Positions 1 through 9,484 are shown, counted from the first letter of the stretch. The stretch is 64,000 nt of DNA from Rhizobium sp. Leaf371 (GCF_001424045.1 NZ_LMQB01000001.1:2-64001), one strand, 5' to 3'. Numbers and translations are program-made. Notes: a model not told the origin generated them from the letters alone.

Positions 1-26
1 TGAACCGCGCCGGGTTTGCCGGAGGC
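1..26 (+). repeat. IS left terminal inverted repeat
   Basis: These 26 bases are the exact reverse complement of 1296-1321 and start TGAACCGCGCCGGGTTTGCC. They mark the left end of the IS3-family element. Confidence 0.93.
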
Positions 27-53
27 TCCAACTTCTGAGAAAGTGGAGCCACC

Positions 54-380
54 ATGAGCAAGACAACGAACAAGTTTTCACCTGAAGTCCGTCAGCGTGC
101 CATCCGTATGGTGCTGGACCACGAGGTCGAGCATCCATCACGCTGGGCTGCCGTTTCATCTATCGCTGCCAAGATTGGCTGCTCGCCAGCCACGCTGCAC
201 GAATGGGTCAAGAAGACCGAGGTCGATAGTGGCAAAAGAACAGGCCTGCCGAGCGATGTCGCCGAGAAGATGAAGGCTCTCGAGCGGGAGAACCGCGAGC
301 TTCGTCAGGCCAACGAGATTTTGCGCAAAGCTTCGGCCTATTTCGCCATGGCGGAGCTCGACCGCCCCTTCAAGCGATGA
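54..380 (+). CDS. IS3-family transposase OrfA (helix-turn-helix)
   Basis: 108-aa first frame of the IS. The N-terminal 60 residues form a transposase helix-turn-helix of the HTH_Tnp_1 type ([13 protein letters not shown], then [17 protein letters not shown]), which binds the terminal repeats. Residues about 70-95 ([21 protein letters not shown]) form the leucine-zipper-like coiled coil usual in OrfA, used for dimerisation. A GTGGAGCC stretch precedes the ATG. It overlaps orfB by four bases (ATGA), the arrangement expected for translational coupling or a -1 frameshift making OrfAB. Confidence 0.93.
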   Translation: MSKTTNKFSPEVRQRAIRMVLDHEVEHPSRWAAVSSIAAKIGCSPATLHEWVKKTEVDSGKRTGLPSDVAEKMKALERENRELRQANEILRKASAYFAMAELDRPFKR

Positions 381-1282
381 TTTCGTTCATCGACGAACAC
401 CGTGGTGTGTTTGGGGTCGAGCCGATCTGCAGACTGCTGCCGATCGCCCCGTCAACCTACTACGAGAATGTCGCCAAACGTCTGGACGTGGATCGCCTGT
501 CGATCCGCGCCCGCAGCGATGTCAGCCTGAAGATCGAGATACGCCGTGTCTTCGAGCAGAACTTTCGTGTCTATGGCGTTCGGAAGGTCTGGCGGCAGTT
601 GAAGCGTGAAGGCTTCGATGTAGCCCGCTGCACTGTCGCCAGACTTATGAGGTCGATGAGCCTGCAAGGTGTTATTCGGGGAAAGCCTATCCGCAAGACG
701 TTCTCGGACAAGACGGCTCCGAGCCCGCTTGACCGCGTGAACCGCCAGTTCAAAGCCCCTGCGCCGAACAGGCTGTGGGTTTCGGATTTTACCTATGTCG
801 CCACTTGGCAGGGCTTCGTCTACGTGGCCTTCGTGATCGACGTCTTCGCTCGTCGCATCGTCGGCTGGCGGGCGAGCCGGACGGCACACGCAAGCTTCGT
901 CCTCGATGCGCTGGAGCAGGCACTTCATGATCGGCGTCCTGCTCATGGCGGTGGCCTTGTGCATCACTCGGATCGCGGCGTTCAATACGTGTCCATTCGC
1001 TATTCCGAGCGGTTGGCAGAAGCCGGTATAGAGCCATCTGTCGGAAGCGTCGGCGACAGCTACGACAACGCCCTCGCAGAAACGATCAACGGTCTTTACA
1101 AGGCCGAGGTCATTCATCGACGTGGACCATGGAGGAGCTTCGAAGCGGTCGAGTTCGCTACCCTGGAATGGGTCGACTGGTTCAACCACCGACGCCTTCT
1201 GGAGCCCATCGGAAACATACCGCCAGCCGAAGCCGAGGAACGCTACTACGCCATGCTGGACGAACCAGCCATGGCCGCATAA
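377..1282 (+). CDS. IS3-family transposase OrfB (DDE integrase core)
   Basis: 301-aa catalytic frame. An N-terminal HTH_21-like region (residues about 50-105, with [10 protein letters not shown]) is followed by an rve integrase core. The three acidic residues are visible: Asp in LWVSDFTYV, Asp in HHSDRGVQY and Glu in [14 protein letters not shown]. The C-terminus has the usual [21 protein letters not shown] motif. It starts with the ATG that overlaps the orfA stop. No internal stop or missing catalytic residue was seen, so the protein should be functional once fused to OrfA. The end of this frame is duplicated just downstream. Confidence 0.94.
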   Translation: MISFIDEHRGVFGVEPICRLLPIAPSTYYENVAKRLDVDRLSIRARSDVSLKIEIRRVFEQNFRVYGVRKVWRQLKREGFDVARCTVARLMRSMSLQGVIRGKPIRKTFSDKTAPSPLDRVNRQFKAPAPNRLWVSDFTYVATWQGFVYVAFVIDVFARRIVGWRASRTAHASFVLDALEQALHDRRPAHGGGLVHHSDRGVQYVSIRYSERLAEAGIEPSVGSVGDSYDNALAETINGLYKAEVIHRRGPWRSFEAVEFATLEWVDWFNHRRLLEPIGNIPPAEAEERYYAMLDEPAMAA

Positions 1283-1295
1283 CTTAACCGAAATG

Positions 1296-1321
1296 GCCTC
1301 CGGCAAACCCGGCGCGGTTCA
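1296..1321 (-). repeat. IS right terminal inverted repeat
   Basis: Exact reverse complement of the first 26 bases of the window, placed 13 bases after the OrfB stop. This is the right end of the intact element. Confidence 0.92.
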
Positions 1322-1335
1322 TGCTGGAGAGAACG

Positions 1336-1433
1336 CAGCCGAAGCCGAGGAACGCTACTACGCCATGCTGGACGAACCAGCCATGGCCGCATAACTTAAC
1401 CGAAATGGCCTCCGGCAAACCCGGCGCGGTTCA
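1336..1433 (+). repeat. Second copy of the IS right end (98 bp)
   Basis: Positions 1336-1433 repeat 1224-1321 exactly. The repeat covers the last codons of OrfB, its stop and the right inverted repeat. A 14-base stretch (1322-1335) separates the two copies. The copy has no left end and no start codon, so it is a remnant of a second element rather than a gene. It could come from a tandem IS arrangement that was deleted down, or from insertion next to an older IS remnant. Confidence 0.9.
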
Positions 1434-1571
1434 GTTTTATGATGGCCCGCCCTTCCGAGAAAATCGAGCATGATGTCTCGTCGGACGAACGAATATCGCG
1501 ATCGCCGGTTCGCCAAGGCTGGATCGACGGCAAACTGGTCCAAGGATGCAGCATTAGAATGATCCGTCACA

Positions 1572-2315
1572 CTAATGCTCCGCCCTGCCAAACTTGTATT
1601 TAATCAGGATCTCAATTCGCCGGTTGTTGCGTCGCTTGAGATCATCTGAGTTGGCCACGTATAAATCATTTGACGAAAATGTGGCGTCCCTCATGCGAGC
1701 CACCGGGCTGTAGAACCCGAAGCTGGAGACAGATACGAGTGTTGAAAGTGGGTTGATGCCGACGGGCCCGACCATATAGTCGAAGACCGTCATTGCTCTT
1801 TGAGCGCCGAGCTGAAGATTGAACTTCTCACTGCCGACATTGTCGGTGTGACCTAGGATCTGGATCTCCTCAAACGAATTTTGGATGGGCGCAATTGAGG
1901 ACCCAAAGTTCCTTAGGACCTCCTGCCCTCCCGGAAGGAGATCAGCTCTGTTCTGTTCAAAAATGGTATCGCCCTCAAAAGAAAAGCGCTGCGACGTCGG
2001 CTCATTGGTAATTCTGATTGTTTTGCCAAGGCCAACGATTGTCAGTTCAACGTCATTGCATGGGCGGTCGTTGGAAAGATCAGTTGAGGAAGACATACTT
2101 TTCGCCAGTGCCACAACGATGCGCTGCTTAGCCTCGCAGACCCGTCTGAGGTCGACATTGCCTCCCATAACCTCGACAAAGAACAACTTACTGACGACGA
2201 GCATGAGCAGAAGCGTAGCAAGAAGAGCCGGCATCAAATCGGTGAACGGGTTGACGGTTTCGTCATCAAATGATGTGTTTAAATGCGAGCCATCGTCGAA
2301 CAATATTGCCACCAA
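1572..2315 (-). CDS. OmpA/MotB-like membrane anchor protein
   Basis: 247 aa. One membrane segment (about residues 27-46, LMPALLATLLLMLVV) is preceded by PFTD, placing Asp26 where MotB, TolR and ExbD keep the proton-carrying aspartate. Residues about 110-240 form an OmpA-like peptidoglycan-binding domain, with GHTDNVGSEKFNLQLGAQRA and a terminal RRNNRRIEI. This is the architecture of MotB and of ZorB in Zorya defence systems. The frame opens with TTG GTG and no clear ribosome-binding site, so the exact start is uncertain. It is divergent from the 774-aa and MotA-like genes across only 58 bases, so shared control is likely. I infer that it pairs with the MotA-like protein at 4718. Confidence 0.8.
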   Translation of the reverse strand: MVAILFDDGSHLNTSFDDETVNPFTDLMPALLATLLLMLVVSKLFFVEVMGGNVDLRRVCEAKQRIVVALAKSMSSSTDLSNDRPCNDVELTIVGLGKTIRITNEPTSQRFSFEGDTIFEQNRADLLPGGQEVLRNFGSSIAPIQNSFEEIQILGHTDNVGSEKFNLQLGAQRAMTVFDYMVGPVGINPLSTLVSVSSFGFYSPVARMRDATFSSNDLYVANSDDLKRRNNRRIEILIKYKFGRAEH

Positions 2316-2373
2316 CCGTTGATGTTGTCACGATAGAAAGGCGAGTTTGGATTTGCAATAGGGGGACGAAGAC

Positions 2374-4698
2374 TTGCTGCTCGAAGAACTGATCTCGGAT
2401 GTTGAAATCAAAGAACCCTCTGTAATTCCTGTTTCAATACGGTTGGATAGAAAAGGCCGCTCTGTATCAGGTTTCTCGGGGTTGATGAGCGCTCGCTACA
2501 AGCGATACGTGCGGGCAGGTGTGGAGGCGACAAGCCGACTGCGCCGAGACTACAGCGCAGCCGGTGACGATCGCTCAATGCGTATTGACGTTTCAGTGCA
2601 CGCCGTAATCGACGGCCCGGACGCGGCCGAACGAGCAGCAATTGCCTCTGCAAGGACGTCTTGGCTTCAGGCGTTGAACAGCCAGGTTGACGCAGCATTC
2701 AACGAGGCAGCGAGAGGTGGAAACCGCTTTGCCTCCCTTCTCGCTTTGTGTGGGGAAGATGGAGCCGCAGATCTCTATGACAGGCTTGCACCGAAGCTGA
2801 GTGAGATTGGGCTTACCCTGACATCAACCATCGCTGAACCGGCTGATCCGGGTGTAACTGCTGTTCAATTCAAACGCTCAATGATCGTCGAAACAGACGC
2901 AGATCCGCTTTCCATCGATATTAGTTTCTCGCTCGAGCGAAATCCCGCGCGCGATACTGATTACTATACCTCGAGCGCTCCGTCTCAAGTCATTGTGGAA
3001 AAGCTCCACGCTGAATTGAGGGATTATCTTGAGAGAAGATACCCTTTGCAGCAATGGCGCTTTAATTCGGATCAGATCCGCGCCGAGACGCGCCAATTCA
3101 TAAACGCGAAAACCGCACAGTTTGGCCGGCAGATCGTCGGGCCTATCGTCATAAACAGCCCCGAGGAGCGTACAAACCGGGCAGTGTCGGTGAACGGCAA
3201 GTTCCGTCTCTCGTTACTAGGCCGCGATACGGAGGTGAGCTATTCCGCCGGTGTTCAGTTGACCGACGCGGCAACTTGGGAGCGGCTTAAAAGGAACGAC
3301 GCGGCCGTGCGCGATATGGCGCCCGTCGCGTCAACGGAGTTGCAAGCTGCGCTCACCCGTGTCGCAAAGCAGAGCGGCGACCAATATGCACTGGATATTC
3401 TTCTGAACCGAGTTGATGTCTTGGAGATGGCTGAAAAAGTCAGAGAGAATGCCAACAAGCACTTGCTGCCCTACGGATGGAAGTTAAGTGAAGTCGTTCT
3501 TGACGGGAAACCTTTTGCTGATGCTTTCGTCGTTAAGGGTGGCAGTAGCGTAACCCTAGATATTCAGGATTTCCCACTCGGGCTAAACCGTGGGTTCGCC
3601 AGATTGGGCCTTTCCGTCTTGCTCAAAGTTGTTGATCCACTCGCGTTGTTGAGTAGCGTGCAAAGCGGTGTCCAAAGCATCGACATAATCAGGGATCGTA
3701 TGAAGGTGGCGGTTCAGGACGTGACTAGGACGACGACAGCTGGGGAGTTTTTCGATTTCGCCTCACAAACGGAGCTTAAAATAAGCGACGCTTTGAGACT
3801 TCGCCTTGGAGAAGCGATTGAAGCAAATCTGTCCGATCTTGGCGTTGGTTTCGCCGTGGTTTCAAACAGCCGTGGCATGACTTTCAGGCTTGAAACCAAT
3901 CCTGCACTCGAACGGTTGTCACTACTCACGAATGAGCGGTACGAACTGCAATATGGGGAACCAGTGAAGGATTCCCGGGGCACCACCTACCCTGTAAAGT
4001 TTGACGTCCGAATGAGGGTCGACGGGCTTTCGAGCATTGCGCGCTATAAAGAGATCTTCATTGACCACTCGCTGAAAAAGGATCTCGCCGCTCATATCGA
4101 AGCTGTGAAAAAGACCGTTGAAGATTGCTGCGTGGCGGTTCTCCGCCGAATCCCCGCAAACTACTATTATCGTGAGAACTTAAGGACAACGCGGCTTGAT
4201 GGTTTTCTTGCAACAGTTCTGATGGAGCGGATAGAGACGTATCATGGTCTGGTCGTTGAGATCCCTCCTGGTCAAATCACGGTGCTTGTCGACGACGGCA
4301 ACAACATGAGCGGGGAGCTAGAAGATGCACGACGGGATTTAAAACGCCAGGTACTTCAAAATGCCGTTTTGATAGACGCGATCGATGACGGGGAATCGGA
4401 GCGGAAAATTGCAATGGCCGAGGAGCGCCTTGGCAAGCTCTTGGCGGTACAGGGCAAACTTCTGGAAGGCGAGTTGGGAGCGCAAGAGACGTTTGAGGGG
4501 CTACGCGACAATCTCTACCCCTATCTCCAGTATATCGCCGACGATCAGAACGTTCACGCCGCAGCGAAGGCGTTTCTTGACCGTCAGGGGCTTTTGACCA
4601 TTGCACCATCTCGCCCGGGTCAAATCCCTGCTTCGCAGCCGCCTCTAGAGATAAGCAGCGAGGACAGCGAAAACCAAAGCAGATCCACAGAATCTTGA
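2374..4698 (+). CDS. Large protein with possible SPFH-like repeats, unknown
   Basis: 774 aa, no signal peptide or obvious membrane segment. I do not recognise it with confidence. Several stretches share a pattern of a charged helix followed by a short strand, for example ALDILLNRVDVLEMAEKV then LLPYGWKLSEVVLD; KISDALRLRLGEAIEANL then LGVGFAVVS; and a third ending HGLVVEIPPGQITV. This recalls SPFH/band-7 domains in tandem, which is inference only. The C-terminal 60 residues look disordered (Ser, Pro and Glu rich). Translation probably starts at TTG 2374, eight bases after AGGGGGA. It lies 19 bases upstream of the MotA-like gene in the same operon. It may be a scaffold or sensor for the MotA/MotB-like channel. 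Confidence 0.6.
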   Translation: MLLEELISDVEIKEPSVIPVSIRLDRKGRSVSGFSGLMSARYKRYVRAGVEATSRLRRDYSAAGDDRSMRIDVSVHAVIDGPDAAERAAIASARTSWLQALNSQVDAAFNEAARGGNRFASLLALCGEDGAADLYDRLAPKLSEIGLTLTSTIAEPADPGVTAVQFKRSMIVETDADPLSIDISFSLERNPARDTDYYTSSAPSQVIVEKLHAELRDYLERRYPLQQWRFNSDQIRAETRQFINAKTAQFGRQIVGPIVINSPEERTNRAVSVNGKFRLSLLGRDTEVSYSAGVQLTDAATWERLKRNDAAVRDMAPVASTELQAALTRVAKQSGDQYALDILLNRVDVLEMAEKVRENANKHLLPYGWKLSEVVLDGKPFADAFVVKGGSSVTLDIQDFPLGLNRGFARLGLSVLLKVVDPLALLSSVQSGVQSIDIIRDRMKVAVQDVTRTTTAGEFFDFASQTELKISDALRLRLGEAIEANLSDLGVGFAVVSNSRGMTFRLETNPALERLSLLTNERYELQYGEPVKDSRGTTYPVKFDVRMRVDGLSSIARYKEIFIDHSLKKDLAAHIEAVKKTVEDCCVAVLRRIPANYYYRENLRTTRLDGFLATVLMERIETYHGLVVEIPPGQITVLVDDGNNMSGELEDARRDLKRQVLQNAVLIDAIDDGESERKIAMAEERLGKLLAVQGKLLEGELGAQETFEGLRDNLYPYLQYIADDQNVHAAAKAFLDRQGLLTIAPSRPGQIPASQPPLEISSEDSENQSRSTES

Positions 4699-4717
4699 GA
4701 CAAGGCAGAAACTGAGA

Positions 4718-6115
4718 ATGTCAAATATTCGCGCGGTTGCAACCGGTGCAAGTGGATCTTGGTGGTTGCCAGTCGTTTTCGTGCTTTACGTCGGTGCTCT
4801 CGTCGCTGTTGTTCCTACCCTCACGTTTTTTCCTGGCGAACAATTGAAATGGCCTTTCATCGTGCCGCATAGCATGGTGGACAGTTGGGAAGATTGGATC
4901 CGCATTGTTTCTGCCGGTATACTTCATGTCATCCCATTCTTCATGTTCGGGTCGGCGATCTTGGCGTTGCGTCGATTGGATCGCGAGCGCGCCTATGCTT
5001 TGAAAATCGCTAATGCCAGCAATGCTGCCGTGGGCAAGACCGACGACATTGTGGCGATTTCGGCCAAGGGATCAGCGACGCGTGACGACTTTGTAAGCTT
5101 ATTCGGTGGTGATTTTTCCGGGGGGCCTCCCGAAGCGAGTGAGTTGTTTAACGAACTCATCCAGAAATCCCTTTCTGGCCGTTTTGAACCAACCACCACA
5201 ATTCTGTCCAGCTACCGAGAGACGCTATCTCAAGATCTTTCGCGACTGGCTTCAGCGCAGCGGATCTGCCTACAGGGTGGGGTTTTCTTCACGTTTGTTG
5301 GTCTTGGCTGGGGCTTCAGCGTTGCAAAGTTCGGCAGTGGAACCAGTTTGTCGAATGGAAATGCCATTGTCGATGACATGCTCGGGAGTCTCAGCCTTGC
5401 ATTCGGTACTTCCATTGCAGGCCTTCTCGCATCGATCACGATCATTCTTTTGGCACAGATCGTCCGCCGCCGTTATATCCAGACACTCCTGGCGTTCTCT
5501 GTTCTTGTGCAGGCAGTCTTTGATCTTGGCCGCAGATTGCCTCAGGACAAGTTTTTCATAACGCAACTCTCTGAAATTTCGAACGCAGTAGGGAACTCGA
5601 CGGAAGCGACGCGCGTCGCAAATGATCGCCTGAATAGGCTGACGGACGCGATCGGGTCGGGTCTCCAAGAATTGGTTTCAGTGCGCAACTCGTTCGACGG
5701 CGCCGTCAACTCTATATTGGAAGATCAAAGGAAGCTTGGCGACACCTTCAAAGCTTACATCGATACCTTGGATCCCGAAAAACTGAGGCGTCAGATTGCG
5801 GTTCTCGTCGATCAAAACAACGATTCGGTTGCAAAGGATATCAGCCGCACATCGGCAGCGTTGGAAAGCACAACCGAGGCCCTCGCAAAAATTACTTCGC
5901 TTCTCGAAGCGATGCAAAGTCAGCGCAGCCGGGTTGAGGTGCAAGTGCCGGCGATGTCGCATAACCCAGAGTCACGCCGTCGCCGAGCCGCAGAGGTTCA
6001 AGACCGCCATGTAGCAGAACACAAAACGGATGTTCCTGACGACGCACTACCAATCGAAGGCCTTCAACCAGAGGCGATGCCGAAGCAATCTGTCTGGCGA
6101 CGGTTATTCAAATAG
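4718..6115 (+). CDS. MotA/TolQ/ExbB-like proton channel subunit
   Basis: 465 aa. Four membrane segments can be placed at about residues 15-37, 60-84, 186-205 and 222-248. The last two carry a MotA/TolQ/ExbB-like core: FFTFVGLGWGF, then LAFGTSIAGLLASI. A cytoplasmic tail of about 200 residues with heptad-like helices follows (residues 265-395), ending in a basic, disordered segment. Long tails of this kind are known in ZorA of Zorya defence systems, where the tail reaches into the cytoplasm. With the OmpA/MotB-like protein at 1572 it would form a peptidoglycan-anchored proton-driven motor. Other explanations include a dedicated transport energiser. No zorC, zorD or zorE homologue is seen beside it. 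Confidence 0.75.
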   Translation: MSNIRAVATGASGSWWLPVVFVLYVGALVAVVPTLTFFPGEQLKWPFIVPHSMVDSWEDWIRIVSAGILHVIPFFMFGSAILALRRLDRERAYALKIANASNAAVGKTDDIVAISAKGSATRDDFVSLFGGDFSGGPPEASELFNELIQKSLSGRFEPTTTILSSYRETLSQDLSRLASAQRICLQGGVFFTFVGLGWGFSVAKFGSGTSLSNGNAIVDDMLGSLSLAFGTSIAGLLASITIILLAQIVRRRYIQTLLAFSVLVQAVFDLGRRLPQDKFFITQLSEISNAVGNSTEATRVANDRLNRLTDAIGSGLQELVSVRNSFDGAVNSILEDQRKLGDTFKAYIDTLDPEKLRRQIAVLVDQNNDSVAKDISRTSAALESTTEALAKITSLLEAMQSQRSRVEVQVPAMSHNPESRRRRAAEVQDRHVAEHKTDVPDDALPIEGLQPEAMPKQSVWRRLFK

Positions 6116-6144
6116 CGCTGGCGAATATAACCTCGGACAGCGCT

Positions 6145-8556
6145 TCAATACGCACCCTTCAGGATTACCGACAAGCGATCCCTTAGTATTCTGCTCGAGT
6201 TGACGAGCTTGTCGATCCTGCTTTTCGTAACGCTGGTCTTAGCAGCGTCATAAAGTTGTACGACCGAATGGAGCAGTCGTTTGACGTCCTCGACTCCCTC
6301 CCTGAATTCGAGCCTCTCCAGCCGACACGCTCCGGGGCGACTCAGGTCCTTCAGTTTTATCGAAGCGTTTTCCCGGCTACTGGAAATGTCGATTAGCGTT
6401 GCTAAACAAAGGCCGCGGTTCATCCTGGCAAAGGGCTCCAGCGCGGCATGCATGGTTTGAAGCGAAATCCCAAGGGGAGTGGTTTTCAACCAAGTTGAGA
6501 TATACCGCACGTTCGGAGCACTGTTCGGTGCGCCGTGTGCCCGTGCCCAGGCGTAAAGAGCGGTAAGGAAAACTCGATCGTCTTGCCCGGACAGTAACAG
6601 CTCAGATACGGCAACCACCATTGGAGAAACGAGGCGTGCCCTACGGACGTCTAACACGTGCACTTGATATCTCCGGCTAATCTTGCGCTCGAGTGACGTG
6701 GGCACGCTTGTCTGTATCCATGTCGTTATTGCCGGAAAGGGCGGCTCAAAATATGGGCCCGTCGACATGATTAGCGACAGATCGTCCGGTCTGAGATTTA
6801 AAACGGACGCGTTCCAGTCTGCCATGGCGCTTGCTTCCCCGATCAACTTCGCGTGCCAATAGGCAAAGCTTCCGATCTGGAAAAGGTGCATTCCAGCAAC
6901 AAGCAATCCGACGGTGTTTGTTGCACGATACTGCTGGAGAAATTCGAGCCCCAGGGCAATCACGTGGTATGGGTCCGGCAGGACCTCGGCAAGAGTTTCG
7001 AAAAACCCGCGAAAGCAGGGAAATGTGTGGAGATGATCAATCTCGATTATATCGGCCAGGCTGTAGCCGTGAGATACGACAAGCTGCGCAAGCGCGCTAC
7101 CTGATATCCAGATAGCCCTCTCGATGTCTTCGATGTCGCTCAACTGCTTGAAGCGGATCTGGCCGATCAACTGCGGGAAGCGGGGGCTTTCGGGCAAGTC
7201 CGCTTCGGCAAGTTCGTGCATGAAGCCATTTATAGCGGTGACTGACCGGAAGGCGATCTCACGATCACCTAACGTTTCTTTATTGCGAAGAACCGCGACT
7301 AAACACGCCTCGAGCCCAGTCGCTAAAGCGGCAGGATCGGTTCGATGGAGTGGGAAGAGAGTGGCTTTTGCGAATAGGCGGCCGGCCTCGAATTCAAAGC
7401 CTTCTTCGACGCCGCTCTGGACAAGGATTTCAACGATTTCTTTAAAGAGTTCCTCTGCTTCCATGAAGCCCTGGCGGAATGTCTCTGCCATGCCTAATCG
7501 TCGGCCGTCGCCAGCAACCTGCACGTAGCTGCCGCTTGGATAGTCGCGCGCGCTCGCGGTCAACTGCGTCAACAAAACAGTGCCGACACGCATCTTGGGG
7601 CCGTCTGTCGTCGCCCGTCGCGCGGAAAAACCTTCGCACAAATAGCGAAATGTCGTCCTGGGAATCTTCTCAATCTGGCTTAATGCGAATGCCACCGGAA
7701 GCAGTATGCCGTCTGGATCGAGCAGTGCTTCCTTAGCAAGTTTCTGCCCCGCGGCTCGACTTGGAGATATATTTGCTGCGGGCTCTTCGAGGAAGGCTTC
7801 GAAGAACGCTTCAAACTGAGTTCCGTCGGTCAAGATAAAATCGAGCACGCTGGTCGAGGTGCTATCCCAATTTTTGAGGCTCGCCTGTTCACGAAAGTTT
7901 TTCTCTTCGGTCGAGCCGCCGGATAGACCTTCAACATCGATAAGTGCCTGCAACACTCCTAGCTCATCGATTCGTTCGATCGACGCGCGCCTACCGACTT
8001 GCTTAGAACTCGCGACAATTGCAAGAATCGTCTGCCCGTGCCACCCCTCCAATTCGCGCCAGAGTGCGTCGGCAAGTGGCTCACCCAACTGCACGATGTC
8101 AATTTCGACCAGCGACGGCCCGTGGACGTCTCTGATCTTTCTACCTATTTCTTCAGCCGTCGCCTGCTCCAGACGTTCCCTGCTAAGCGTCACATGATCG
8201 ATAAGGGACCACTCTTGATCTGACGCGCCGAGCATCATCCTTATGAAGCGGGCGTCCGTCGTCCAGATCCGCTTAGGGACGCAATTTTTGTCTTCCCAGC
8301 CAAGTCTGGCGTCCTTTATAGCCAGCAGGTACCTTGTAAGGTCGTCATGCACCAATATCTCGCCGAGAGGTCTAACCGGCACCTCCATCGGCTTGATCAT
8401 GTCATCGAGGAAAAATGCCGGCACACCGGGTTCATCACCCTGTTCGATCGGGTGGGCCTGCGATGCGGCCTGGCTCTGGGTTTCCTTGATGACCTCAGCA
8501 GATTCGGCTAGAATCTTGTTGGTCTCAAGCTCGGGGGAGATATCGTCTGGGTGCAT
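6145..8556 (-). CDS. 803-aa protein of unknown function, coupled to the TIR gene
   Basis: No Walker A, nuclease or other signature was found. The protein is soluble in appearance and mostly helical, with an acidic N-terminus (about 45 residues) that looks disordered. Residues about 90-230 have an alternating strand-helix look, and the rest resembles helical-repeat proteins. ATG 8556 is chosen because it lies one base after the TAG of the TIR gene (TAGAATG). That nearly certainly means translational coupling, so the protein should be made in step with the TIR protein and may be its sensor or regulator. The 3' end is convergent with the MotA-like gene, 29 bases apart. Longer reading upstream of this ATG would overlap the TIR gene and is unlikely. 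Confidence 0.7.
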   Translation of the reverse strand: MHPDDISPELETNKILAESAEVIKETQSQAASQAHPIEQGDEPGVPAFFLDDMIKPMEVPVRPLGEILVHDDLTRYLLAIKDARLGWEDKNCVPKRIWTTDARFIRMMLGASDQEWSLIDHVTLSRERLEQATAEEIGRKIRDVHGPSLVEIDIVQLGEPLADALWRELEGWHGQTILAIVASSKQVGRRASIERIDELGVLQALIDVEGLSGGSTEEKNFREQASLKNWDSTSTSVLDFILTDGTQFEAFFEAFLEEPAANISPSRAAGQKLAKEALLDPDGILLPVAFALSQIEKIPRTTFRYLCEGFSARRATTDGPKMRVGTVLLTQLTASARDYPSGSYVQVAGDGRRLGMAETFRQGFMEAEELFKEIVEILVQSGVEEGFEFEAGRLFAKATLFPLHRTDPAALATGLEACLVAVLRNKETLGDREIAFRSVTAINGFMHELAEADLPESPRFPQLIGQIRFKQLSDIEDIERAIWISGSALAQLVVSHGYSLADIIEIDHLHTFPCFRGFFETLAEVLPDPYHVIALGLEFLQQYRATNTVGLLVAGMHLFQIGSFAYWHAKLIGEASAMADWNASVLNLRPDDLSLIMSTGPYFEPPFPAITTWIQTSVPTSLERKISRRYQVHVLDVRRARLVSPMVVAVSELLLSGQDDRVFLTALYAWARAHGAPNSAPNVRYISTWLKTTPLGISLQTMHAALEPFARMNRGLCLATLIDISSSRENASIKLKDLSRPGACRLERLEFREGVEDVKRLLHSVVQLYDAAKTSVTKSRIDKLVNSSRILRDRLSVILKGAY

Positions 8557-8557
8557 T

Positions 8558-9448
8558 CTACCTAGCCCTGTTGATCCAAAGTGAAGCAGAACTGTCCTGC
8601 AGTATCGGTTCCAGCATATCTGACCCATGTCTGAGGATGCGCGGACCTTGGTCGGTTCTGCAGTAGACGCCGTCTCCAGCGGACCATTCGAGGCCGAACG
8701 GATGATTTTTGCCCCAATCTATGTTGCCCGGTGTGAAGGCCGCTTTGCATTGGTTGAGGTGAAGAATTGAGTCCCGAAGGTGAGCTGTTTTTTCCAGCAG
8801 GGATTTCAACTCCCCCGCCTTAATGTTTTCCGCGTGACGGGAAATCCAAAAGGCACTATCCGACCCACTCACGGGGATGCACGTTGCAGTCGGGAGTTGG
8901 CATTTTTCGCCTCCAGCCGTGTATTGAAGGATTTCCCAATAGGCGCGGACGTCGTTTTTATCGAAACTCAGCCCCGCTTCATTGGCAAGAGGCAGTTCTT
9001 TGCTCGTGCTCAAGATTAACTCTCGAATGAGGGCCTCGAACGAACCTTTTTCCGATAGCCTGGCAAACTGATGCGCGCTTCGGACATCCTGCGGCGGTTC
9101 AGCATCGTCAATATAAACTTGGAACGCTGTGCCTCGAAATAGATGAACCGCGACCTCCATCAAGATGATAGGCTTTTTGGCCTGATCGACGGATCGTTTT
9201 GACCAAAAGACGACCAAAGCATCGGCATCGTTAAGTGCTTTTCCGAGCTCCAGATGCCAGACCTTTCCGAATCTCAGGCTCGTCACGTGCTTTCGAATTG
9301 GGTGGGATTCCGGCCAGGGTAATGTCTCCTCGTACGTGCGATCCAACCAGAGCTCGAATCCGTGCGATACGAGTTCCTCCATTAGCGGCGCAATAAGAGT
9401 TTTGTCTTCCTTTGCATGCGATATGAACAGCCGCTTCCTGTGAGACAT
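8558..9448 (-). CDS. TIR-domain protein, probable defence effector
   Basis: 296 aa. Residues 1-140 form a TIR domain. It begins RKRLFISHAKEDKTL, continues with LVSHGFELWLDR, and has VVFWSKRSVDQ with a glutamate at residue 98 (ILMEVAVHL) at the position of the catalytic Glu of NAD-cleaving TIR proteins. The rest (150-296) is unassigned and could sense or bind a partner. ATG 9448 is preferred over longer reading because it begins directly at the TIR domain, with AAGAAAG upstream. It is followed with one base between by the 803-aa gene. TIR proteins in such settings usually deplete NAD+ or make signalling nucleotides during phage infection; which one applies here is not visible. Confidence 0.82.
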   Translation of the reverse strand: MSHRKRLFISHAKEDKTLIAPLMEELVSHGFELWLDRTYEETLPWPESHPIRKHVTSLRFGKVWHLELGKALNDADALVVFWSKRSVDQAKKPIILMEVAVHLFRGTAFQVYIDDAEPPQDVRSAHQFARLSEKGSFEALIRELILSTSKELPLANEAGLSFDKNDVRAYWEILQYTAGGEKCQLPTATCIPVSGSDSAFWISRHAENIKAGELKSLLEKTAHLRDSILHLNQCKAAFTPGNIDWGKNHPFGLEWSAGDGVYCRTDQGPRILRHGSDMLEPILQDSSASLWINRAR

Positions 9449-9484
9449 CCCAGACTTTCTTTGCGCTGGCAGCGCCAGACTGCC

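Larger units (their letters stand above)
1..1321 (+). mobile_element. IS3-family insertion sequence
   Basis: A complete insertion sequence of about 1.32 kb. It has 26-bp perfect terminal inverted repeats (1-26 and 1296-1321) and two overlapping reading frames (orfA 54-380, orfB 377-1282), as is typical of the IS3 family, where a programmed frameshift fuses OrfA and OrfB into the active transposase. OrfB carries a full DDE catalytic triad and neither frame is broken, so the element could be active. The left flank lies outside the window, so no target duplication can be checked. The right end is followed by a second partial copy of itself (1336-1433). Confidence 0.93.

Noticed and set aside
452-1306. 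Long open frame on the reverse strand of the IS
   Set aside because: It lies opposite OrfB, has no ribosome-binding site and no known motif. The forward frame has the full DDE triad.
1441-1560. Short forward frame (about 40 codons) after the IS remnant
   Set aside because: May be the stump of an interrupted gene, but no start signal or motif supports it.
1572-6115. Labelling the motor genes as a canonical Zorya system
   Set aside because: The ZorA/ZorB-like pair is there, but genes for ZorC, ZorD or ZorE could not be seen and the gene order differs.
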